Shown: positions 55,681-64,000 of the stretch, one piece after another
Numbering within the stretch: position 1 is the first letter of the stretch
How the letters are laid out: each line of letters starts with the position of its first letter
Source: Poa pratensis
Lineage: Eukaryota > Streptophyta > Magnoliopsida > Poales > Poaceae
NCBI GenBank assembly: GCA_947311845.1
Contig: CAMZMU010000027.1
Coordinates: 43,674,853 to 43,738,852, forward strand
Direction of reading: 5' to 3'
Length of the DNA: 64,000 nucleotides
Notes under the pieces: model-generated
What the model was told of the DNA's origin: nothing
Database searches by the model: none
The model's input: only the letters and a program-made list of their open reading frames with translations
Made by a program: the position numbers and the translations under genes

Positions 55681-57440
55681 TGATACCTACTGATGATATG
55701 ATCCTTCATGTAGTTATCTGCGTGAAAAGTAAAATGAGTTATGTTGAGACTCCAAGTGCAGAGTGTGTAGTATATGGAAGACGTGTTTTCCCCACGAGGG
55801 ATGACTCGAGTGTTTAATATCGAACTCTCGGGGAATCAGTAGTGAAAGATTTATCTTCCTATTCTTCTCTTTATTATCTACAAAATAAATTAAATGTTTT
55901 GGTTCTCAACCTCACCTAATAGTTGTCAAGCACAAGGTGTGAGAATAATATCAAGATAATATGCAATGCAAACAAGAAATAAATATGCAGTGGTGGTAAA
56001 TAAGTATGCAAGGATGGTGGTAGCAATGATAAATGATATTTTTGGGTTTTATATAATGTATGCAAAATGTAAAAGTGTTTTTGTATTTTCAGATTTTTAA
56101 ATGGCAGAAAATAGAAAAGTGGTAAAAGTTGTTGGAAAGGTGTTTCTTATGATTAAAAATGGACCGGGTTCATGGTTTCACAAATGCACTCTCTCTTTAA
56201 TAAAGTGGTAGACAATGAAACATTCGAGTTGACATATGAGATTGCAACATACAAGTTTTACGACAAATTACTAATTATATGGGCATCACGTACTAACATA
56301 GAGACCTTTTGTTTATTATTCTCACTCATACTCCACCAAGATGTGAACTAAATCATATCACCTCAGTAATTAAGATAACTCAGAGTATAGCTTTACGTTT
56401 CATGACATGAAGTTAAAACAAGAACATGCTAGATCTAGTCACGGAGAAGTGGCATGGTCACCCACAACCCTTGTAGCATGGTATTTTTCTTTATCCCAAG
56501 TGAGTCAACAAAGTAAGATAAAACACCCAAGTGGATCGCGATATTACACTGGTCAACTTACCGCACTCACCACCCCCGTTACTCCAACTAATGCACACGT
56601 CACCCCACACATGCTCTCATAAACATGCTTGATCAAAATAAGTACATAAGAATGGGGTACATAATATGCATCTACTTTCATAACTGAAACAAAACTATTG
56701 CAATCTCAAACATATATTAACTCATAAAAAGATCCACCACATAGGTATTACATAGATGACCGTAATCATGTTCAGCAGCTCATACGGTACTAATTAGTGA
56801 AGTTCAAAGAGAGGAGAGATACATAAGTTACTTCCACAAACCCATGGTCCAGGGTGGAATACTCCCTCTTCATCACGGAGACGGTGGAGAAGTCGTTGGA
56901 GAAGATGGAGACCACATCGGCAGCGCCCCGCCGGAGTTTTCCCCCTCCAATCTGTAGCTCCAGGTCTCTGTTTCGGTATTTCTGTATTTCGGCGGCGCTC
57001 CTTTCCAGAGGGCGTCGGAGACTATTTTTATAGTCGGTTTTAGGTCAAGACGGAGTCGGTGGAGAGAAGATCGACTGCAACAGAGCCTCGAGGGCCAAAA
57101 GAGGGGGTCCCACACGACCAAGGAATCTGGCCGCGTGGGCCTACTCAATTTGGGCCTCAGGCCTCCGCTTGTTTGCCTCTTTCGCTCCCAAGTCTTCTTC
57201 CTTCCAAAAACTGATGCTCTTAAATTTTCAGGTCATTTGGACGTCGTTTGGGTCCCTGAAACATCAAAATGTAGAAAATAGAGTTTTCTGCCTGCGAAGG
57301 GTTAATTCCATAAAAATAGGAAAATTATGAAATATTCCGAAAATCATGATAGAACATTGATATAACCCTTACATGACGCAAATATGATTGGAATATAAGT
57401 AATATAGTGCAAAGTTCATGTATGCATTTTACATGCATCA
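55681..57440 (-). repeat. Solo LTR
   Basis: 1760 bp bounded by TG...CA and a perfect 5-bp duplication AGCCG (55676-55680 and 57441-57445). On the minus strand it opens TGATGCATGTAAAATGCATA and ends CAGTAGGTATCA. No internal element sequence is present, so it is the product of LTR-LTR recombination. Orientation is tentative. Confidence 0.88.
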
Positions 57441-57445
57441 AGCCG

Positions 57446-58620
57446 CAACAAACATCATTTGAAGACGCGAAGACGCCGCCGCGGTGAACCACATCCAGAT
57501 CGGCAAGACAACGCCGGCCAGTCCAATCTCTGTCGCCAAAGGGACCACTATCCCGGCTCGACAGGAGACACGGCGTCGATGGACTAGAGCTCCCCCTAGA
57601 GCTCAAGCAAACACACCAACGGACGCTGCACCACGTCGCGAAGGGCCGAACCACATAAGCAAACTTCGTCTCGGACAAACATCACCGTCACCGCCACCAA
57701 GCTGCCACCGAAGAGAGACAAACTGTGAACTCCAAGGCGACGCCTTCAGGAAGGGAGCCGCACACAAGTACCGTCGTAGCCCGATCCAAAGGATCTAGGG
57801 TTTTCACCCAGAGCACCGGGGAGGGAGAGGGGGAAAACGTCGCGACGACGCCTTCAAGAAGGTAACGGCGCCCAAGGGCATCACCGCCGTCGGCCATGGC
57901 ATCGCCACACAGGTTTTCACCTCGACAAGGAACCCCGTCTCCACAAGCCCCGAGTGTGGCTGGCTGCCGAGGTGGCTACCGAACCACATCCACCGTTGCC
58001 GCTCGCCAGACGACACGCCGTCCTCACGGCCATGAACGCCAGCCATCACCAAAGCCACGACCCCCGCCTCGGCGTCGCGACTTCCACATCCTGGGGCCGT
58101 CCAGAGAGGACGGACACAACACCAGCCGGGAGTCAACACGACCATTGGCCACCACCAGACACCAGGACGACGCACAGACCCGGCGGAGGCCGGATCCAGC
58201 CCGGATCCGGCGGGCAGCCCTCGCGGTGGAGCGCAGCTCCAGATCCACGAGCAGGGCGAGGCGGCCATGGCCAGCCCGAGCAGGACAGGGCCCCTACCCT
58301 GGCCTCCAGCTCGACGGCGCAGGCCCGTCCCCGCGCTGGAGAGGAGCCGCCGCCAGAAGGCCCGCCGAAGCCGGCGTCCAGCCGCACATATTGGCCGCGT
58401 GAGCTCCCGAGCGCTGCGAGGTCCACCTCTGGACGGAGCCGGGCACGGGGAGAAGCCCCGCCGCTGCCGCCGCCGCCGCGCGGGAGAAGCCTGGCAGCGG
58501 ACGGAGGCGGCGGCGAGGGAGAGGCTCGGAGGAGAGAAGAGGAGGCGACGCTTAGGGTTTTCCCCCCGAGCCGCCCGAGACGGGCGACGCGAGGGAGGAG
58601 ACCATTATTTTTGCATTGTG
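57446..58620. repeat. GC-rich unclassified repeat, split by solo LTR
   Basis: Rich in CCGCCG/GACGCC phrases, with GGATCTAGGGTTTTC (57795) and TTAGGGTTTTCCCC (58551) leader-like motifs. ORFs occur on both strands with biased composition and no recognisable domain. Such sequence is common as dispersed DNA in grasses. I cannot name the family. Confidence 0.45.
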
Positions 58621-59123
58621 CTTCCTGTTCTCACGTGACTTTCATCGGGAGGCCCTGTGAGGCTGCAACTGCCATGGTGTTGCCTAAGCTTGTGGAGGAA
58701 GAAGGAAGGGGAGAATGGTATGTGTGAATCATGATAGGTTGCACAAATCTTTCGCCTAGTTGGTGATCCTCTTACTTGGTGTTCGCCCTGACCACAAGGC
58801 CCATGTGCTACCATTGCACAACCTAAGTTCATGGAGGAGACGATGTGGCCATGATAGAGCATGAGGTTATCTTCAGAATATTTAGGGGTAACGACGAGGC
58901 AACCCAGCAACCCTTATAATACAGCTTCAGAATCCTACACTCGGGGCATAGTCTGGAGGGTGTTTTGAACACAGTAACACCCTGATCAACAGAAGATCTG
59001 ATAAACAACATTATATCAGATAAAAACAGTTATTGGCACTTCTCCGGTGAGTTTACAAGACCCCCTGAAGGAGGGTACGCACACATAACTAAAAATCCTT
59101 TCACAGTACCAAGCCTTGTGAAG
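58621..59123 (-). other. 3' flank and probable 3' UTR of DUF2039 gene
   Basis: No other gene recognised. No perfect AATAAA was found in the first 200 nt after the stop. Confidence 0.4.
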
Positions 59124-62100
59124 TTAACCTTCTACAAAATCCGTATCGTCTTCTTCATCAGAATCATCCTTCTGTATAGCTTGTTCTGCATATTCATCGA
59201 GAGATGCAACAGGAAAAAGGTCACCTTCTCGATCTCGGTCAGCAATCTTTGGGACTGACGGCCCACTCTCCTCGTCCTTGCTTTTGTTCATCTGCAGAGG
59301 AAATATATTGACCTAATGAATATTCGTGGAATTGCCAGGACCACAGAAGAACAAATCTTGTACAAATTTAACTCGCCAACAAGAATATACATTAGATACT
59401 GAACCGGAGTTTCAGTTCACCATGACCATTTGGAATCTTATTCCACTTGCAAATTCTTACGCACTGATATTCAAAAAGAACATTACATCTCATGTATGGT
59501 GGGTTCTTTTTTCATGTTGATCATTCTATACCATGACACAAGGAATACTCCCATTTATTTCAAGACACTGATGGGATATCTGGGATCGATACAAATTTAG
59601 GCTACCCGTGGGCCCCAAGAGCAAAGAGGGGAATTTGTAGCGCTGTTGATGCATAATCAAGAACGGAGATGGTTACTCATGTTGCAACTTTACATAGAAT
59701 GAATGTTATCCGAATTGTGCAAAACCAGGAGAATAAGAAGAGTGAAGAATTGGGAATTTAATAGCACACATTTCTGCACCGCATAGAGGATTGGTGAGGT
59801 TTCAAACTGCAAATCTACCTACAACAGAATTAACATAGCAGCGATTGTTGACTTATTAGCACATGATGTTTTTCTGTCTTGTTGCAGACAAGCTTCCAGA
59901 ACTATCTTATAAGAGATAAATCACCAGCCAAATTATTTGAAGACGCTGCCGGAGCTTTGAATTTCGCCCGGTTCTTTATTTTCCAAGTTTGGTAATAGTG
60001 AATCGCAAAATACAGAACTCTTCATACCGCTTAAACCTCAAGGGCCTAATCAGGATGTAAATTCTAAAAGCAGAGAATAAAAAATGTACGATTGGGATGT
60101 AATGGCTTGTTGAATCCAACAGAAACAGAAAGGAAACAAAACATGAATTTGTTAGAATGCTAGACAAGGATTTTGCAGAGAGAGAAGGTCTATCCAATAG
60201 GGAAGATTTTCCAATGAGGCCAAGCTCATGTCAGAATATAAACTAAAATAGGCTAACTATTTCTATCTTCATGGCAACTACATCTATTTTTTCATCAAGT
60301 TTTTACACACCCAACAGATTAAACATGGAAATCTTTATGCGAAAAGTTACTTGAAAATGTAGTCCAGTAAAATGGAAAAATCACATGTTTCATTTTAAGT
60401 TTTCAAGCTACATGTTGGATACGAACAAATCATGCACGGAACATCCAGAACAAGAAAAAACAATTTTTGCATTTTATTTAGTTGAAACAATGGAGCTCAA
60501 AGAGGTATAGAAGGGCATATGAGCTTGTGCATATGATTGTTGGCTATTAGCATGCTAAGTTTTCTTTCTTGTGCAGACAAGCTTATGCGTCCAGAACTGT
60601 CTCCTAACAGATAATTACCGGCCAATTTGTATTAAGACACTGTTGAAACTTGAACTTCGACCAGTTCTTTATGTTTGCATGTTCGGTAATAGTGAACTAC
60701 AAAATACAAAGTTCTAGATACGGGTTTAAACCATAAGGGCCGCAGGATGTAGATTCTGAAAACACAGGATAAAAAAAACGCACAATTACAATGTCATGGC
60801 TTGTGAATCCAACAGAAACAGAAAACAATGAGTTGGTAGAATGGGCCTTTAGAATGCTAGACACGAATCCTTGCAGAAATTTTAAGAAAAGAAGGTCTAT
60901 GCAATACGGGAAAAAAAATCAACGAGGCCATGCTCACGTAAAAAATCCCTACAATCTAAAATAGCTTAATTATTTCATCTCCACAGCAACTGCATCAATT
61001 TCAGTACTCCCTCCGTTCCTAAGTATAAGATGTTTTAGCCTTTTCTGATTCACATGTATCTAGCGCGTATTAGTGTATATGCTCTGTCATTTCAGTCCGT
61101 ATGTAGTCCTATTAAAATATCCTAAACATCGCATAATTAGGAACAGAGAGAGTGAAGTTTTTAAAATCCAGATTAAACGTGGAAATATCAAATATGTATG
61201 TGAAGAGTTCAGACTTGAAAATTTAGTCCAACAAAGTGGAAACATCAGATGCTTCTTTTCAAGTTTCATGTTGCATCCTGGAAAAAATAAACCATGCACA
61301 CAGCATCCTGCATGTGTATTTTGAGTTAGTTGAAAGATCACTACTAAGACAAGACACCTATTCCAAATCTAAGAATGACAATAATCGCACTTGAGCAAAG
61401 TCACAATGGAGCCCACAAGGATATAAATGGGCATATGAGGTAGATGAGTGGATAGGGTTTTTGCTGTTAGCAAACCAAGCTGTTCTGATTACTGTGCAAG
61501 ATGGTTTTTGCTAAACTTGAGTGGACTGAATCTCATCAATCAAGTATACAATAAATGTTATTCTGAGTCTGCCTTGAAAGCTAACTTTCAGTATGACTAT
61601 CCAAGCAATGACGCAAAGGCATACTGTAAAACATGAAATGTGATTTAGTGGAAGAAGGTGCAGCGGTAGCCGCTATAATAATACAGTTAGTTTAACATGC
61701 ACAATGATACTAGGCGTGGTAATATACGATCATTCAAGCTAAATATCAGAGGAATTGTAATATGACTCTCCTAGACTTGCTAGGAAATAGAACATTTTGA
61801 ATGGTTTTTTTTTTCTGTTGTGCTACAACGCTAGGCCCGAATTTGAGTGACATGACCATTATTTGTGGTCCCGGAAGTGGATCAAGAACTATTTTATCTG
61901 CTTCTCAAGTTTCCCTATAGTCCAAATTTCACAAAGAGTAGAGGGGGTTAAAATAGAGTAGTTCCTTTTCTATTCAGACATACAGGCTTCTTAGATGATT
62001 TTAGACCTCACATCAACGAGAAGCATACACAGCAGTGCAAGTGGGTTAAAATGGAGTTGTTCCTTTCCTATTCAGACATACAGGCTTCTTAGGTGATTTT

Positions 62101-63096
62101 TAGACCTCACATCAACGAGAAGCATACACAGCAGAGCAAGTGCATAAAAATTAAATGTATTCAGCACGAAATAAATATATAGCAAGTGCTCACCATGCGA
62201 AGTAGTGTGCGTCGTTCCCTCTCTCTAGCAAATCTCATGGCCTGCAAAATAATTCAATGGTCAGCACAAGATAGACGGATTTCTCAAGGTTCACAACAAT
62301 CCCCTTCTAATAAAGAACAATCAAACCTCCTCTAGTTCTTTGCGCTCATTGTCCACTTCCACAGCATCCCTACAGGACAACACGGAATCATCACACACAT
62401 GGAATACAAAAACGCACGGTTCAAATTACAGATATGATGTAGCTACGCCAGTAGCACCAACAAAATGAATAGCAGGGATCACCTTCCAACAAGCTGCTTA
62501 ACAGAAGTGAGGCACTTGGCACATATTCCAAGCTCCTTGGAGCAACCTGCATAGAGCAGACACAACACAGATTAGTGGAAATCAAATGATATACCAGTAC
62601 CACCATAACGGAAGACACTAGGGGGACAGCCAAAATTCACCTGTGCATACGCTGTGGTACGCCTGCCGGACGTTCCGCTTACTACACTTCTGACTGCAAA
62701 AATAAAAGAAAACCATCAGCATCCATCACTATCCCCTCTTCCATCTTTGCAACACACATGTTGTGCTAATACACCAAGCCGGGCAAAAAGGTACCATTTT
62801 GTGGGCTCAGAAATTGGCTTGTACTTGCCGTACCTGCAAAGAAGAGACGAACAGATCGGACCTAGAACATCAGTAAACTCTAGAGAACTGATGAAACAGT
62901 AAACCGAGGGCGAAGAGAACTCCATACTTGCGCTTCCAGTCGATTTGGTCCCGGCAGCGCTGGCAGACGCCGGTGATCTCCGACAGAGGCCGGAACCTGC
63001 CACCGGGCTCCTGCGCGAGTATGATCCCAGCGGTTAGGTCTGACAGGAACTGAGGAAAGAGGAGCAAAGGGGAGGCGCGTGGCGGGCTTACGGTCT
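59124..63096 (-). CDS. DUF2039 (C9orf85-like) four-CxxC protein, first exon interrupted by hAT
   Basis: Seven exons plus a 5-base remnant join in one frame: 63096-63092 (exon 1 end, AGACC), 63010-62928, 62833-62795, 62693-62641, 62546-62483, 62369-62327, 62241-62194 and 59291-59124. Exons 2-8 sum to 498 nt (165 residues plus TAA); every junction is GT/AG and phases match. The protein reads EPGGRFRPLSEITGVCQRCR then YGKYKPISEPTKCQKCSK, VCTGCSKELGICAKC, a charged helix RFARERERRTLLRM and an acidic end (KDDSDEEDDTDFVEG). Four CxxC pairs suggest two zinc sites. The family is conserved in eukaryotes with no firm function. The usual N-terminus with a Pro/Lys-rich start is missing: a hAT element begins at 63097, inside exon 1 and five bases before its donor GTAAGC. 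The rest of exon 1 should lie beyond it, outside the window. Confidence 0.93.
59840..61470. repeat. Diverged direct duplication inside intron
   Basis: Unit 1 (59840-60525) and unit 2 (60530-61470) share in order TTGTTG..TATTAGCA, GCAGACAAGCTT, CCAGAACT, GGTAATAGTGAA, GAATCCAACAGAAACAGAAA, GAATGCTAGACA, GAGGCCA and GGGCATATGAG. Unit 2 is longer because of a MITE and small insertions. Confidence 0.82.
61007..61152. mobile_element. Stowaway-type MITE in intron duplicate
   Basis: Left end CTCCCTCCGTTCCTAAGTAT after TA; right end decayed (TTAGGAACAGAGAGAG). About 146 bp. It is absent from the same place in unit 1 (near 60293). Confidence 0.82.
61946..62141. repeat. 98-bp tandem duplication in intron
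   Basis: Two nearly identical copies (61946-62043 and 62044-62141) containing TTCAGACATACAGGCTTCTT and GACCTCACATCAACGAGAAG. Confidence 0.93.
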
Positions 63097-64000
63097 CAGG
63101 GGCGGACCCAGGGAAAAATGGGACTGGGGGCATCCATGTACACGAAAATCACCAACACATTTTTTTTTGCGAAAAAATCACCAACACGAAACTATAAAAA
63201 GCTTAAATGTACCCGAATATGATATATATAGAAGTTTTATCAGAATTAACATAACACTTCATCCAATAGCAATATGACAATATGACAAGTTTAATAATAA
63301 AGCATACACTCTTTGAACAAAAAGATAGATATCCAAATAGTTCATAGGTTGCAAATATGGGAATATATTTGTCTTGCAAATGAATATTGTTACCTGCGAA
63401 TAGAAAACAATGACACATGTTATGATCAGCCATACAACTACTAATGGAGGTGATAAAGTAAATGTGTAAGAAATAAACCATTACATTTTCCCACGGCGAT
63501 TCTTTTTATGAAAACGATCAACGATCACTTCATTGGTAATTGTGTCCAGCAATGCCTTTTCCACATAGCAAATGAGGCTATGGCTTAAGTAATCATCCCC
63601 AATTTTATTACGCAAAGCGTTCTTCACAATCTTCATTGCTGAAAAGCATCTCTCTACGGTGGCAGTGGCAACAGGAAGAGTTAGTACTAACTTCAAAAGT
63701 TGAAACACCAACGGATAGGAGAGATGCTTCCTTGTATCAGCCATGAGTTTAGCCAAATCACCAATACTGTCCAGGCTAGCAAACCTTGTCTCATGGAGTA
63801 CATTATCTATATAGAGGAAAGTTCATGCTCAAGGGTCACCATATCTTTGTGATTAAAGTCATCAGGATAAAACTTAGCCAGCTGCACCAACTTCTCCTTA
63901 TCAAATTGACAAAATAGATCACTTGGACTCAAAGCAGACATACATTGAAGCAATTCAGAATTTACCTCGTTGAATCTATTATGAAATTCTTCTCCTAACG
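63097..64000 (-). mobile_element. hAT-type DNA transposon, left end (continues outside window)
   Basis: Starts CAGGGGCGGACCCAGGGAAA, a typical grass hAT terminus, and encodes a hAT dimerisation domain on the minus strand. The expected 8-bp duplicate next to it is TACGGTCT (63089-63096); its partner and the other end lie beyond the window. Confidence 0.88.
63481..64000 (-). pseudogene. hAT transposase, C-terminal part (zinc-finger MYM1-like type)
   Basis: From the right edge the minus strand reads RFNEVNSELLQCMSALSPSD, then HKDMVTLEHELSSI and a TAG near 63809. One base off, the frame resumes as the dimerisation domain: DLAKLMADTRKHLSYPLVFQ, LKLVLTLPVATATVERCFSA, MKIVKNALRN, ending at 63481 with KKNRRGKM. 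LPVATATVERCFSAMK is the hallmark of hAT C-termini. One frameshift near 63810 probably disables it. The catalytic part is outside the window. Confidence 0.88.

Larger units (their letters stand above)
59292..62193 (-). other. Last intron of DUF2039 gene (2.9 kb)
   Basis: Bounded by GTGAGC (minus, 62193) and CTGCAG (59292). All other introns are about 75-100 bp or shorter. It contains a diverged tandem duplication, a Stowaway MITE and a 98-bp tandem duplication, which explain much of its size. Confidence 0.85.

Noticed and set aside
57484..58727. Long GC-rich ORFs on both strands right of the solo LTR
   Set aside because: Biased composition, overlapping opposite frames, no domain or splice logic; treated as an unclassified repeat.

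Overview
The window looks like a nested transposon landscape from a large grass genome, most likely a Triticeae species (wheat, barley, rye or Aegilops). The evidence is the stacking of long LTR retrotransposons, CACTA, Harbinger, Mutator, Stowaway and Helitron elements of grass type, plus grass-like host genes with short introns. There is no bacterial or organellar signal, no tRNA or rRNA gene and no CRISPR array.

Layout. 1-15867 is one copia-type retrotransposon whose first ~400 bp lie left of the window. It encodes only a frameshifted Gag. Its 5' LTR is split by a young gypsy-type element (1017-8023) that has two near-identical LTRs, a tRNA-Asp primer site and a single open Gag/protease-like ORF, but no polymerase. 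16461-18155 and 26753-29297 are two Harbinger-type elements with the same termini, each carrying a broken ORF; the second ORF is of the Myb/SANT type. 19586-19888 (minus) is a probable single-exon host gene for a small membrane protein. 20370-21215 is a minus-strand copia relic with a 159-bp LTR. 21652-26081 is a tandemly duplicated non-autonomous Helitron. 29713-35129 is a full-length but decayed L1-type LINE (minus). 35490-47590 is a minus-strand gypsy element with full gag-pol, degenerate, interrupted by a complete CACTA element (39530-42421). The gypsy itself sits in the fragment of another CACTA (47591-48806). 49240-50827 is a Pack-MULE that carries IQ-domain (IQD) gene fragments. 51230-51870 is a ~139-bp minisatellite. 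55681-57440 is a solo LTR.

Host genes. Two multi-exon genes are convincing, both on the minus strand. 53641-54888 is an intact three-exon UDP-arabinopyranose mutase / reversibly glycosylated polypeptide gene (353 residues). 59124-63096 is a DUF2039 (C9orf85-like) four-CxxC gene whose first exon is cut by a hAT element five bases before the splice donor; that element runs off the right edge of the window.

Most unusual structure. The 3' UTR and downstream flank of the mutase gene (52090-53610) have a second, diverged copy ~24-31 kb to the left (21222-21412, 26095-26752 and 29301-29445) with no mutase coding sequence beside it. That copy received the Helitrons and the second Harbinger element. 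The copy near the gene preserves the empty site of the Harbinger insertion. A second point of interest is that the pol-less gypsy and the gag-pol gypsy share long 3' non-coding sequence and the same primer site, which suggests a parasite/helper pair. I do not see a clearly undescribed biological system; the candidates are the conserved ORF of the pol-less gypsy, the acidic ORF in the CACTA and the extra coiled-coil ORF of the gag-pol gypsy.
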